Below the pieces are notes generated by a model, which did not search any database, had not been told where the DNA came from, and saw only the letters and a program-made list of their open reading frames with translations. Made by a program: the position numbers and the translations under genes. Positions 43,603 through 52,533 of a DNA stretch of 64,000 nucleotides are shown piece after piece. Location: positions 20,868 through 84,867 of the forward strand of contig CACHGH010000003.1 of NCBI GenBank assembly GCA_902579215.1, in the 5' to 3' direction. Source of the stretch: an uncultured Pelagibacteraceae bacterium (GTDB lineage: Bacteria; Pseudomonadota; Alphaproteobacteria; Pelagibacterales; Pelagibacteraceae). Position 1 is the first letter of the stretch. Each line of letters opens with the position of its first letter.

Positions 43603-44190
43603 TTAGTTTTGAGTATCTATTAATAACCAATTTGGATTTTTTGATGTTAAATCTCTAGAAAATTTCCAAGTATCATAAACTTTTTTTATTTTTTTAGGAT
43701 CACCTGATAAAATTTTTTTTTCATTATCTTTTAAGCATGAAATTATTTCACTTATAAATTCTACTGTAACTTCCAAAATATTTTCTTTTTTTTCATGTTC
43801 TTTTATCGATGCAGAGTTAATTCCAATAAACGTTGTTTCCGTTACATGTCCTTTTTCTTTTCTGTCTAAAACAGCATCATTAAATTGATCGTATATTTTT
43901 TTTCCTAATAGTGATTTTATATCTTTTAAATTACCTTTTGAGAAATTTGTTATTATTGTTTCGTAAGCAATTTTTGCACCACTTAAAAATTCTTTTTTAG
44001 CATCTTCATCAAAATTCGCATTTTGCAGATTTACATTTTTTTTCTTAACTGGAAAGTCGTGTTCAAAACTAGATCCAATATTTTCTTCTAAACCTGTTTT
44101 TTTTCCTAAGATGCCTCTTAATCTTAAAAAGATAAATCCAGCAATCATTGCTAAAAGTATGATATCAATGTATTCAAAGCTATAATTCAT
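43603..44190 (-). CDS. Tim44/TimA-family putative adaptor protein
   Basis: A 195-aa protein starting with a hydrophobic segment (YIDIILLAMIAGFIFLRLRGILG, about residues 7-29) and ending in a Tim44-like domain (residues about 70-195, with EFLSGAKIAYETII, FVGINSASIKEHEK-like TFIGINSASIKEHE and VYDTWKFSRDLTSKNPNWLL). The hallmark KNPNWLLIDT ends the protein. The frame is open to 44232, but the ATG at 44190 starts at the membrane segment as in the family. Divergent from fxsA with 58 bp between, the standard alphaproteobacterial layout. Confidence 0.88.
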   Translation of the reverse strand: MNYSFEYIDIILLAMIAGFIFLRLRGILGKKTGLEENIGSSFEHDFPVKKKNVNLQNANFDEDAKKEFLSGAKIAYETIITNFSKGNLKDIKSLLGKKIYDQFNDAVLDRKEKGHVTETTFIGINSASIKEHEKKENILEVTVEFISEIISCLKDNEKKILSGDPKKIKKVYDTWKFSRDLTSKNPNWLLIDTQN

Positions 44191-44248
44191 AACTAAATAA
44201 TATTTAGTATATTGCTTAATTTCAACTAGCAATTTACATTAAAGACAA

Positions 44249-44671
44249 ATGAGCACAGTTTTATTATTATTAATTGGTATTCCACTGTTAGAGATATATC
44301 TATTTATCAAAATTGGATCTCATATAGGTCCATTCAACACCATATCCTTAATTCTGATAACAGCATTCGTAGGTGTTATTTATGCTAGATACGAAGGCTT
44401 CAACACTTTGAAAGCGGGTATGTCACAGCTTATTAAAAATGAAATACCTATTTATGAAATAGTTTCTGGTGCAGCTTTGGCTTTTGCTGCATTACTTTTA
44501 ATATTGCCAGGATTTGCGACTGATATTTTAGGTTTTTTAATTATATTTCCTTTAACAAGAAAAATTATTTTTAAAAATATTTCTAAAAACTATAAAAGTA
44601 AAAATGTTAAAAATGAATTTATAAATGGTGAATTTGAAGATATAGATGATGAAAATGACAAAAAATTATAA
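44249..44671 (+). CDS. fxsA: FxsA family membrane protein
   Basis: A 140-aa inner-membrane protein with three hydrophobic segments. The pattern IGIPLLEIYLFIKIGSHIGPFNTISLI at the start and LLILPGFATDILGFLIIFPLTR (about 80) is the FxsA signature. Its function is not known beyond suppression of phage exclusion in E. coli. The 3' end overlaps secB by 26 nt (17 if secB starts at its second good ATG). Confidence 0.92.
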   Translation: MSTVLLLLIGIPLLEIYLFIKIGSHIGPFNTISLILITAFVGVIYARYEGFNTLKAGMSQLIKNEIPIYEIVSGAALAFAALLLILPGFATDILGFLIIFPLTRKIIFKNISKNYKSKNVKNEFINGEFEDIDDENDKKL

Positions 44672-45077
44672 AATATTAACAGAATTTATTAAAGATATGT
44701 CTAGTGAAACTCCTGACATTGAAAGTTATATGTTTGTAAAAGAAAATATTTCTAAATATCATCTAGACATAGATATTAAATCTAAAACTATAAAAAACAA
44801 AATTATTGAAGTAAATACAACTTTAAAATTTCATGATAAAGAACTAAATGAAAAAAAATCTCATTTTGAAATAGTTTACGCATCTATAGTAAAAATAAAT
44901 GATGAAATTAAAAATAAAAAAGATTTAGAAAAAATTATACTGTGTGATGTTCAAAATGAAATCTACCCAAAATTAGAAAAGGCTTTTATAAACCTCATAA
45001 ACGACTCTGGATTTCCAGGTATTAAGATAGAAAAGAAAATCGATTTTAATAGACTTTATCAAGAAAAATTTAATTGA
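44646..45077 (+). CDS. secB: Protein-export chaperone SecB
   Basis: A 143-aa acidic/basic beta-alpha protein of SecB size. It begins KNYKILTEFIKDMSSETPDIESYMF (motif DMSSETPDIE), has KLHFHDKELNEKK-like LKFHDKELNEKKSHFEIVYASI in the centre and ILCDVQNEIYPKLEKAFINLINDSGFP (motif NEIYPKLE) near the end, all like SecB. It keeps precursors unfolded for SecA. The start may be 44646 or the ATG at 44655. It converges with dnaQ (8-nt overlap). Confidence 0.86.
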   Translation: MMKMTKNYKILTEFIKDMSSETPDIESYMFVKENISKYHLDIDIKSKTIKNKIIEVNTTLKFHDKELNEKKSHFEIVYASIVKINDEIKNKKDLEKIILCDVQNEIYPKLEKAFINLINDSGFPGIKIEKKIDFNRLYQEKFN

Positions 45078-45741
45078 AATAATTTTTTCTAAGATTTCTT
45101 TTAAGAAAATCTTTATGAAGTTTAATCTCGTCTGAAGTGGGTTTTATTACTTTCTTAAAATATGATTTTACATTATCTAGACTTAAATTATTTTTTTCTA
45201 TATCCTTGCTTTGGAAATCAAGAGTGGGTTCTCTCTGATCTATTAAGTTAATATAAACTTTTGCCAGTAAATCACAGTCAATTAAAGCGGTATGTTTTTT
45301 TCTTCTAGAATTATCTATTCGATATCTTTTACAAAGTGCATCTAAACTAACGCCAGCACCAGGAAATTTTTCTCGCGCTATCTGTAAAGTATCTATTATA
45401 TTTTCTGTATTAATTTTATTTTTGCCTATTAAAGATAGCTCGTTATTTAAATGAGAAAGATCGAATTCTGCATTATGAATTACGATTTTTTTATCTTCTA
45501 TAAATTTCAAAAATTCATCTGCTATATCTTTAAATTTTCTTTTGTCTGATAAAAATTCATCAGTATAACCATGGATCTCTAAAGCTTTTTCTGAAACTTT
45601 CCTTTCTGGATTTAAATAGCAATGAAATACATTTTTTGTTGGAACCAAATTATCCATCTCAATACACCCAATTTCGATTACTCTATGACCATCCTTAACA
45701 GACAGACCTGTTGTTTCAGTATCTAAAACTATTTGTTTCAT
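45070..45741 (-). CDS. dnaQ: DNA polymerase III epsilon subunit
   Basis: A 223-aa 3'-5' proofreading exonuclease (DEDDh). The Exo motifs are IVLDTETTGLS (about 4), IHNAEFDLSHLNNE (about 93) and KKHTALIDCDLLAKV (about 146-159, the His-x-x-x-x-Asp motif). The C-terminus is a short extension for polymerase binding. It begins 26 nt inside the end of coaE. Confidence 0.95.
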   Translation of the reverse strand: MKQIVLDTETTGLSVKDGHRVIEIGCIEMDNLVPTKNVFHCYLNPERKVSEKALEIHGYTDEFLSDKRKFKDIADEFLKFIEDKKIVIHNAEFDLSHLNNELSLIGKNKINTENIIDTLQIAREKFPGAGVSLDALCKRYRIDNSRRKKHTALIDCDLLAKVYINLIDQREPTLDFQSKDIEKNNLSLDNVKSYFKKVIKPTSDEIKLHKDFLKRNLRKNYFN

Positions 45742-46312
45742 TTTTAAATATTTTTTCTTTTAATATTTTAACATTTTTTTTAATTGTTAAAGGTTTAAAA
45801 TCATTTTTAATTATGAAATGAGATTTTTTATTTTTAAATTCTAAAGGTAGTTGTAATTTTTTTAATTTTTCATAAACTTCTTTTTTAAAATTTGGTCTTT
45901 TTTTTAAACGTTTTTTAACATCTTTTTTTTTAGTTTTAATAAATATTAACACATCAACAAGGCTATTAACTTTACCTTCTAACAAAAGTGGTATGTCTAA
46001 AATTACTAATTTTTTTTTTATATGTTTTTTAATAAATTTTTTTAAATTTCTATTCACTTCAGGGTGCACAATTTTATTTATTCTTTTTACACTGTTAACA
46101 TTTTTTTCTATTAGCATAGAGATTTGCTTTTTTCTTATAGGGAAAGATATTTCGCAATTTGGAAATTGCTTTTTTAACTTTTTAAAACATTTTTTGTTTT
46201 TTTTATAAATTTTTTTAACTTCTTGATCTGCATTAAAAACTGGATAACCAAATCTTTTTGCCACATAACTTTTTCCTGAACCAATATCTCCGAGAATCCC
46301 TATTATAATCAT
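45716..46312 (-). CDS. coaE: Dephospho-CoA kinase
   Basis: A 198-aa P-loop kinase, the last step in CoA synthesis. The P-loop is GILGDIGSGKSYVAKRF (about 4-20), DQEVKKIYK (about 30) holds the substrate lid, IVHPEVNRNL (about 82) is typical, and VILDIPLLLEGK (about 99) is the middle motif. It lies between aroE (4-nt overlap) and dnaQ (26-nt overlap), matching the conserved ppsR-maf-aroE-coaE-dnaQ order. Confidence 0.94.
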   Translation of the reverse strand: MIIIGILGDIGSGKSYVAKRFGYPVFNADQEVKKIYKKNKKCFKKLKKQFPNCEISFPIRKKQISMLIEKNVNSVKRINKIVHPEVNRNLKKFIKKHIKKKLVILDIPLLLEGKVNSLVDVLIFIKTKKKDVKKRLKKRPNFKKEVYEKLKKLQLPLEFKNKKSHFIIKNDFKPLTIKKNVKILKEKIFKNETNSFRY

Positions 46313-47103
46313 AAATCTAATAATTTAATTGTTTCCTCATCTATTCTAGGCATTACCTTGTGCCAAATAGTAAATGCTTGATGTGCTTGATAAACAAACA
46401 TCATTTTACCGTTTTCAATTTGATTTCCTAATTTTTTTGCATTTATTAAAAATTTAGTTTGAGAAGGATTATAAATAACATCATAAAATATTTTATTTGA
46501 CCCTATCTTTTCAAATTTTAATTCAAGTTCATCTGCATTATTTAGGCCAACACTAGTAGCATTTATAATCATATCAAAATCTGGTATTCTTCCCCAACTA
46601 CATATTTTTATATAAGAGAATTTTTTTTTAATTTCCTCTGCTTTTTTTTCTGTTCTGTTGCTCACAATAATTTTCGACACATTCATTTTTTTCAAAGCAA
46701 TAATAATAGATGGAACAACTCCTCCAGCGCCTAAAATGAATACTGTTTTGTTTTTTAAATTATAACCTTTGCCTCTTATTGCTAATTCAAAACCACTTAT
46801 ATCGGTATTATGTCCTAAAATTTTATTATTTTCTTTGTATATCGTATTTACTGAGTGTGCTTCTTTAGCTTCCACGCTTAATTTATCAATAAAAGGAATA
46901 ATAGATACTTTAAAGGGAACTGTTACATTAATGCCAGAAATTTTATCTTCTCTTAATTCTGATATTATTTTTTCAAGCTCAAATTCGTTTAATTGTTTTT
47001 TTTCATAAATTGCATTTATGTTATTTTTTTTAATCCAATGATTGTGTAGTTTTGGAGATAAAGAGTGTTGTATAGGATTTCCTATTACTAAATATTTTTT
47101 CAT
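46309..47103 (-). CDS. aroE: Shikimate dehydrogenase (NADP+)
   Basis: A 264-aa enzyme reducing 3-dehydroshikimate in aromatic amino acid synthesis. The substrate domain has GNPIQHSLSPKLHN (about 7) and GINVTVPFKVSIIPF (about 57, with the catalytic Lys), and the NADP domain FILGAGGVVPSIIIALK (about 122) and MIINATSVGL (about 184). It overlaps coaE and maf by 4 nt each. Confidence 0.95.
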   Translation of the reverse strand: MKKYLVIGNPIQHSLSPKLHNHWIKKNNINAIYEKKQLNEFELEKIISELREDKISGINVTVPFKVSIIPFIDKLSVEAKEAHSVNTIYKENNKILGHNTDISGFELAIRGKGYNLKNKTVFILGAGGVVPSIIIALKKMNVSKIIVSNRTEKKAEEIKKKFSYIKICSWGRIPDFDMIINATSVGLNNADELELKFEKIGSNKIFYDVIYNPSQTKFLINAKKLGNQIENGKMMFVYQAHQAFTIWHKVMPRIDEETIKLLDL

Positions 47104-47684
47104 AAATTTTTTAGATACTCTTTTATTTTTTTAACTGGTAAACCCATTATCGTATTTTCATCTCCATCTATTTTAGAGAATAGATTTCTGCCCTCTCCTT
47201 CTATTTGATAGACATTGTAAGCATATAAATCTTTATCTGAAATTTTATTCAAATATTTTTTAATATCTTCCTCTGACATATGTTTCATTGTTAAAGCTGC
47301 TTTATCCGAATAATTCCATATCATCGAACCATTTTTAGATATACAAACAGAGCTGATTAAATAATGTTTTTTTCCATTTAGTTTTTTTAATATTGCTAAT
47401 GCCTCTTCTCTATTGATTGGTTTAGAAATAATTTCACCATTTAAATCAATGATACTATCTGCTCCTATTACTAATTCATTATCTTTTCTTTGACTAATTT
47501 TATTTGCCTTCAATTCTGCTAAGTTTTTAGAAATATCTATAGGAAGAGCCCCTTGTTTTGTCATGCTTTCTTTTACTGTTTCTTCATCCACATTTGATGG
47601 TTCTGAAATACAATTTATATTGTTTTTTTCTAATATCTTTTTCCTTACTTCGCTTTTTGAAGCAAGAATTATTTTTTTATTCAT
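47100..47684 (-). CDS. maf: Maf-family nucleoside triphosphate pyrophosphatase
   Basis: A 194-aa nucleotide pyrophosphatase. The start IILASKSEVRKKILEKNNI (motif LASKSEVRKKIL) and VIGADSIIDLNGEIISKP (about 66) are the family signatures, and YNVYQIEGEGRNLFSKIDGDENTIMGLP (motif IEGEGRNLF; about 154) the C-terminal one. Maf proteins hydrolyse modified pyrimidine or purine nucleotides. It overlaps ppsR by 8 nt. Confidence 0.94.
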   Translation of the reverse strand: MNKKIILASKSEVRKKILEKNNINCISEPSNVDEETVKESMTKQGALPIDISKNLAELKANKISQRKDNELVIGADSIIDLNGEIISKPINREEALAILKKLNGKKHYLISSVCISKNGSMIWNYSDKAALTMKHMSEEDIKKYLNKISDKDLYAYNVYQIEGEGRNLFSKIDGDENTIMGLPVKKIKEYLKNL

Positions 47685-48501
47685 TTTCTTTAGAAATTTC
47701 GTATATTTTAATTACTGAGGCAGCCGTTTCCTCGACTGACTTTCTTGTTACATCTATCGTAGGCCAATTATATTTCTTAAATGTTTTTTTAGCACTTTCT
47801 ACTTCAATAGAAATTTTATCTAAATTTATATAATCTATAGTTTCAGTCTCTTTTAATGTATTCATCCTATTTTTTCTAATATCAAGTAACCTTTGAGGTT
47901 CACTTGTTAAACCTACCACACATGAAATTTTTGGGTTTTTCCTTAAAAGGGAAGGTATAGAATTTTCATTTACGAGAGGAATGTTTGATGTTCTTAAGCC
48001 TCTGTTAGCCAAGTATATCGAAGTAGGAGTTTTACTGGTTCTACTTACTCCAAGTAATATTATATCTGACTTACCTATATCACCTATAGAATTACCGTCA
48101 TCATGATTCATTGTAAATTGTATTGCCTCAATCCTATTATAATATTCTTCATCTAAAACGTGTTGTCCGCTTGGTATATGAGAAGCTTCTTGATTAAGTA
48201 GTTTCGAAAAGCTTAATATTAAATCACCTAATGCTCCAAAACATGGAATTTTAAGTTTATTAGCCTCTTCTGCTAAAAATTTTGCAAGTTTATTATCAAC
48301 AACGGTATATAATATTATTGAGTTTTTATTCTTTTTTGTAATATCTAAAATCTTTGTAATTTGATTTTGAGTACGTGTGAAAGAATATTGATGAGTTTTA
48401 TAATTAAAATTTTTAAATTGTGCTTTTAAAGCTAAAAAAATTCTATCTAATGTTTCACCAGTAGAGTCTGATATTAAATAAATTTGATATGTATTACTCA
48501 T
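47677..48501 (-). CDS. ppsR: Kinase/pyrophosphorylase of the DUF299 (PpsR) family
   Basis: A 274-aa bifunctional regulator of phosphoenolpyruvate synthase or pyruvate phosphate dikinase. The start IYLISDSTGETLDRIFLALKAQF (motif SDSTGETLDR) and the P-loop-like GVSRTSKTPTSIYLANRG (about 149) are typical, as is GLTSEPQRLLDIRKNR (about 213). It borders the origin stretch and reads away from it, as in Caulobacter and Rickettsia. Confidence 0.94.
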   Translation of the reverse strand: MSNTYQIYLISDSTGETLDRIFLALKAQFKNFNYKTHQYSFTRTQNQITKILDITKKNKNSIILYTVVDNKLAKFLAEEANKLKIPCFGALGDLILSFSKLLNQEASHIPSGQHVLDEEYYNRIEAIQFTMNHDDGNSIGDIGKSDIILLGVSRTSKTPTSIYLANRGLRTSNIPLVNENSIPSLLRKNPKISCVVGLTSEPQRLLDIRKNRMNTLKETETIDYINLDKISIEVESAKKTFKKYNWPTIDVTRKSVEETAASVIKIYEISKENE

Positions 48502-48765
48502 TAATAAAGTGTTTATTTTGTTGTATAATTATGATTATTTTTATTAGTTAGAATGTTTTTAATAAAAATATGTAAAACTTTAATTTTATTAACATAATTA
48601 AACATGTTTATAACTAATATACATTTAATCTAATAAAATTAAATATATTCATAAAAGCCCATTATTTTATGTATAAATATTGAATAAACTGTTTATAAAA
48701 AGTAATACTCTTTATTCACATAATATATAACTAATACTAAGATATATAATTAATTATTATAATAT
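48502..48765. other. oriC: Probable chromosomal replication origin (oriC)
   Basis: This 264-bp stretch between divergent ppsR and hemE holds no gene and is almost pure A/T. One exact DnaA box (TTATTCACA) is at 48712-48720. Three near matches differ from TTATNCACA only at the sixth base: TTATTAACA at 48586-48594, and TGTTTATAA (reverse strand TTATAAACA) at 48605-48613 and 48690-48698. A 12-bp palindrome TAAACATGTTTA is at 48599-48610. The ppsR|hemE position is the origin location known in Caulobacter and Rickettsia, and genes on both sides read away from it. No consensus CtrA site was seen. Confidence 0.75.
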
Positions 48766-49767
48766 ATGAGTCCTATTAAAAACTGCATCTTAAATAAAAA
48801 AACTGATAATACACCTATATGGATAATGAGGCAGGCTGGGAGGTATTTACCTGAATTTAGAGAGATAAGAAAAGTAAACCCAGATTTTATTAAATTGTGT
48901 CTTAATGAAAATATTACTCCAGAAATTACCTTACAACCACTTAAAAGATATGAATTAGATGCAGCTATAATTTTTTCTGATATTTTAATGTTACCTTATG
49001 GTATAGGACAAAAAGTTGAGTTTCAAAAGGGTTTCGGCCCTATACTTAGTGATCTTAATTTAGATTTTATAAATAAAACTAGTGAGGATATATTTACAAA
49101 AAAATTAGATCCAATTTATAAAGCAATAGAAATAGTTAGTAGGGACAAAATTATAACTAATAAAGATTTAATATGTTTTGTTGGAGCGCCCTGGACGTTA
49201 TTAGTTTATATGTTAAATAAACAATCTCCAAAAAAGGAACTTAATAAAAAATTATTAGAAGATAAAGTTTTTATAGATGAATTATTATTAATTATTGATA
49301 AATTTTTAAAGATACATATTCACAACCAAATTAAGAGTGGGGCAACCATTATCCAAATTTTTGACAGTTGGGCCGGACTAGTAAATAAAAAAGATTTAGA
49401 AAAATTTATTTATAAACCAACTATTAGTCTTATTAAATTTATAAAATCATTAAATACTCCAGTAATTTGTTTTCCGAGAAATGTTGAAAATTACAAGGAA
49501 TATGTAGAAACAGTAATGCCTGATGCTGTAAATATTGATTATAATGTAGATCCACAAAATATTTTAAAAAATATAAATATTCCAGTACAGGGAGGTTTAG
49601 ATCCACAAATACTTTTAACAGATAAAGAAAATTTAAAAAAAAATGCTTTAAAATATTTAGAAATTTTTAAAGATCATCCTTATATATTTAATCTTGGACA
49701 TGGTGTGCTTCCTACTACAGATCCAAATATGATGGACTACTTAGTTAAATTAGTGAAAGATTTTTAA
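48766..49767 (+). CDS. hemE: Uroporphyrinogen decarboxylase
   Basis: A 333-aa enzyme decarboxylating uroporphyrinogen III to coproporphyrinogen III. The start has TPIWIMRQAGRYLPEFREIR (about 16; WIMRQAGRYLPE), FSDILMLP (about 73; catalytic Asp), CFVGAPWTLLVYML (about 136) and FNLGHGVLP near the end, all typical. It is the first gene to the right of the proposed origin. hemH follows with no gap. Confidence 0.95.
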   Translation: MSPIKNCILNKKTDNTPIWIMRQAGRYLPEFREIRKVNPDFIKLCLNENITPEITLQPLKRYELDAAIIFSDILMLPYGIGQKVEFQKGFGPILSDLNLDFINKTSEDIFTKKLDPIYKAIEIVSRDKIITNKDLICFVGAPWTLLVYMLNKQSPKKELNKKLLEDKVFIDELLLIIDKFLKIHIHNQIKSGATIIQIFDSWAGLVNKKDLEKFIYKPTISLIKFIKSLNTPVICFPRNVENYKEYVETVMPDAVNIDYNVDPQNILKNINIPVQGGLDPQILLTDKENLKKNALKYLEIFKDHPYIFNLGHGVLPTTDPNMMDYLVKLVKDF

Positions 49768-50766
49768 ATGCAATCAGATCATCCAAAAGTTAAATATGGA
49801 AAAACAGGAGTGCTTATAATAAATCTTGGTACTCCAGACTCAACGAGTTGGTTGGATATAAGAAAATATTTAAAAGAATTTTTATCAGATAGACGGGTAA
49901 TTGAAGTAAATCCCATAATATGGCAAATAATTTTAAATGTTTTTATATTAAATTTAAGACCCTCAAAAACAGCAGAGGCGTATAAAAAAATTTGGATGAA
50001 AGATAAAAATATGTCGCCACTTAGGTACTATACTTTAAATCAGTCTAAAAAATTAAAAAGTAAAATTAATAATGAAAATATAATTATTGATTATGCAATG
50101 AGATATGGAAATCCAAGCATAAGCAGCAAAATGTACAAACTCCAACAAGATGGTTGTGAGAATATTGTAATTCTGCCTTTATACCCTCAGTATGCAGCCG
50201 CAACAACAGCAACTGTTTGTGATGAGGTTTATAGAAATTTAATGAAAATGAGATGGCAACCAAGTATTCAAATTATTCCTCACTATGAATCCGAACCATT
50301 ATACATTGAAGCATTACTAAAAAGTTTAAATAAAAAAATTTCTGAAATAAAATGGACACCAGATTTGATAATTGCATCTTATCATGGAATTCCTAAAAAA
50401 TATTTCGATAAGGGAGATCCTTATCATTGCTATTGTCAAAAAACATCACGTCTTTTAGAAGAAAAATTTAACAATAAAATTCCTATAAAAACAACATTTC
50501 AGTCGAGATTTGGACCACAAGAATGGTTACAGCCCTATACTGATAAAATGCTTGAGAACTTACCAAAAGAGGGAAAAAAAAATATTCTAGTGATTTGCCC
50601 AGGCTTTGCATCTGATTGTGTAGAAACTTTAGAAGAGATAGCAATCCAAGGCAAGGAAAGTTTTTTGAGTAATGGAGGATCAAACTTTGATATAGTTCCT
50701 TGTTTAAATGATAATAATGATCATATCGATTTGTTAAAAAATTTAGTTGAAAGATATTTTTTTTAG
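49768..50766 (+). CDS. hemH: Ferrochelatase
   Basis: A 332-aa enzyme that inserts iron into protoporphyrin IX. Signatures include GVLIINLGTPDSTSW (about 14), YLKEFLSDRRVIE (about 31), LPLYPQYAAATTATV (about 135), ASYHGIPKKYFDKGDPYHCYC (about 198; catalytic His) and FCPGFASDCVETLEEI-like ICPGFASDCVETLEE (about 278). The YHCYC and SDC cysteines resemble positions that hold a cluster in some ferrochelatases. hemJ starts 1 nt after its stop. Confidence 0.95.
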   Translation: MQSDHPKVKYGKTGVLIINLGTPDSTSWLDIRKYLKEFLSDRRVIEVNPIIWQIILNVFILNLRPSKTAEAYKKIWMKDKNMSPLRYYTLNQSKKLKSKINNENIIIDYAMRYGNPSISSKMYKLQQDGCENIVILPLYPQYAAATTATVCDEVYRNLMKMRWQPSIQIIPHYESEPLYIEALLKSLNKKISEIKWTPDLIIASYHGIPKKYFDKGDPYHCYCQKTSRLLEEKFNNKIPIKTTFQSRFGPQEWLQPYTDKMLENLPKEGKKNILVICPGFASDCVETLEEIAIQGKESFLSNGGSNFDIVPCLNDNNDHIDLLKNLVERYFF

Positions 50767-50767
50767 A

Positions 50768-51202
50768 ATGAATTTTTATTTAACTTTAAAAGCATTGCAT
50801 CTTATAGCTGTAATTTCTTGGATGGCAGGCTTATTATATCTACCAAGAATATTTGTATACCATGTAGAAAATATAGAAAAAAAAGAAACAACGGACATAT
50901 TTGAGGTTATGGAAAAAAAATTATACTTTTATATAATGAGACCAGCCATGATTTTAACTTGGCTTTTTGGGATTATACTAATCCACAGTATTGGCATAGA
51001 AGCTTTTTCTTATTTGTGGCTACAAATCAAGCTTGTTCTTGTAATAATACTATCAATTTACCATGAATATCTTGGAAAATGTTTAAAATCACTTAAATCA
51101 AAGACTAATACTAAATCATCAAAATTTTTTCGAATTATTAATGAAATACCAACTTTATTACTAATATTGATTGTTTTTATAGTGATTTTTAAACCTATGT
51201 AG
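50768..51202 (+). CDS. hemJ: Protoporphyrinogen oxidase HemJ
   Basis: A 144-aa membrane protein with four hydrophobic segments of the HemJ/UPF0093 family: LKALHLIAVISWMAGLLYLPRIFVYH (about 6; the conserved His at 10 and Trp), MEKKLYFYIMRPAM (about 56) and KLVLVIILSIYHEYLG (about 92). HemJ oxidises protoporphyrinogen IX and completes haem synthesis here with hemE and hemH. The frame is open to 50747, but the ATG at 50768 is the typical start and does not overlap hemH. Confidence 0.9.
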   Translation: MNFYLTLKALHLIAVISWMAGLLYLPRIFVYHVENIEKKETTDIFEVMEKKLYFYIMRPAMILTWLFGIILIHSIGIEAFSYLWLQIKLVLVIILSIYHEYLGKCLKSLKSKTNTKSSKFFRIINEIPTLLLILIVFIVIFKPM

Positions 51203-51258
51203 TTGAAATAATTAAAAAGATATATATATTATAGCTATCTTTAATCTTACCCCACATT

Positions 51259-52527
51259 ATGAATATTCAAGAACTTAAAACAAAATCATCCGAGCAGTTA
51301 ATTTCTCAAGCTGAAAAATTAGGTATAGAAAATGCTAGTACACTAAGAAAACAGGAAATATTATTCGCAATACTTAAAAAGTTAGCAGAAAAAGAGGAGA
51401 TTACTGGCGGTGGAGTTTTACAACTACTTCAGGATGGATTTGGTTTTTTAAGAGCAATTGAATCAAATTATTTACCTGGACCTGATGATATATATATTAG
51501 CCCAAGCCAGATAAGAAAATTTGGTTTACGAACTGGGGATACTGTAGAAGGCCCTGTTAGAGCTCCAAAAGATGGAGAGAGATATTTTGCTTTATTACAA
51601 GTAAGTAAAATTAATTTTGAAGATCCAGAAAAAGCTAGACATAAAATTGCCTTTGATAACTTGACTCCGCTGTATCCTAATAAGCAATTAGTTATGGAAG
51701 TTGAAAGTAATAAAGTTGAAAAAAAACCTGACTTGACCCCAAGATTAATTGACCTAGTCAGCCCAATCGGCAAAGGTCAAAGATCTTTAATTATTTCTCC
51801 ACCAAAAGCAGGTAAAACTATGATTTTACAAAGTATAGCTAATTCAATAGCCGCAAACCACCCAGAGTGCTATTTAATGGTTTTATTAATTGATGAGCGA
51901 CCAGAGGAAGTAACAGACATGCAAAGAACTGTAAAAGGAGAAGTTATAAGTTCTACATTTGATGAACCAGCACAAAGACATGTGGCTGTAGCTGAGATGG
52001 TTATAGAAAAAGCAAAAAGATTAACTGAACACAAAAAAGATGTGGTAATTTTATTAGACTCAATAACCAGGCTAGGTAGGGCATATAATGCTGTAATACC
52101 AAGTTCTGGTAAAGTATTAACTGGAGGAGTGGATGCAAATGCCCTTCAGCGGCCAAAAAGATTTTTTGGAGCTGCTAGAAATATAGAAGAAGGAGGGTCT
52201 TTGACAATTATATCAACTGCTTTAATCGACACAGGAAGCAGAATGGATGAAGTAATTTTTGAAGAGTTTAAAGGAACTGGAAATAGTGAGACAATTCTTG
52301 ATAGAAAAATTTCTGAAAAAAGAATATTCCCTGCAATTGATATAACTAAATCTGGCACTAGAAGAGAGGAGCTGCTTTTTAGTAAAGACGATCTTCAGAA
52401 AATGAATGTTTTAAGAAGAATAATAGCCCCAATGGGTACAATGGATGCTATAGAGTTTATTAACTCTAAATTGAAAAACACAAAAAGTAACTCTGAATTT
52501 TTCAATTCTATGAATAAACCAGCTTAA
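51259..52527 (+). CDS. rho: Transcription termination factor Rho
   Basis: A 422-aa hexameric helicase. The N-terminal RNA-binding domain has [10 protein letters not shown] (about 55) and [21 protein letters not shown] (about 75); the motor has Walker [13 protein letters not shown] (about 188), [13 protein letters not shown] (about 210), [13 protein letters not shown] (about 263) and the Q-loop [18 protein letters not shown] (about 286). It is close to 420 aa, typical for the family. The downstream sulfotransferase genes run the opposite way. Confidence 0.96.
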   Translation: MNIQELKTKSSEQLISQAEKLGIENASTLRKQEILFAILKKLAEKEEITGGGVLQLLQDGFGFLRAIESNYLPGPDDIYISPSQIRKFGLRTGDTVEGPVRAPKDGERYFALLQVSKINFEDPEKARHKIAFDNLTPLYPNKQLVMEVESNKVEKKPDLTPRLIDLVSPIGKGQRSLIISPPKAGKTMILQSIANSIAANHPECYLMVLLIDERPEEVTDMQRTVKGEVISSTFDEPAQRHVAVAEMVIEKAKRLTEHKKDVVILLDSITRLGRAYNAVIPSSGKVLTGGVDANALQRPKRFFGAARNIEEGGSLTIISTALIDTGSRMDEVIFEEFKGTGNSETILDRKISEKRIFPAIDITKSGTRREELLFSKDDLQKMNVLRRIIAPMGTMDAIEFINSKLKNTKSNSEFFNSMNKPA

Positions 52528-52533
52528 TAAAAC

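Noticed and set aside
48580-48603. CtrA-type sites (TTAA-N7-TTAA) in the origin
   Set aside because: TTAA occurs three times at 9-bp steps (spacing N5), not the N7 of the CtrA consensus, and such words are expected in this composition.
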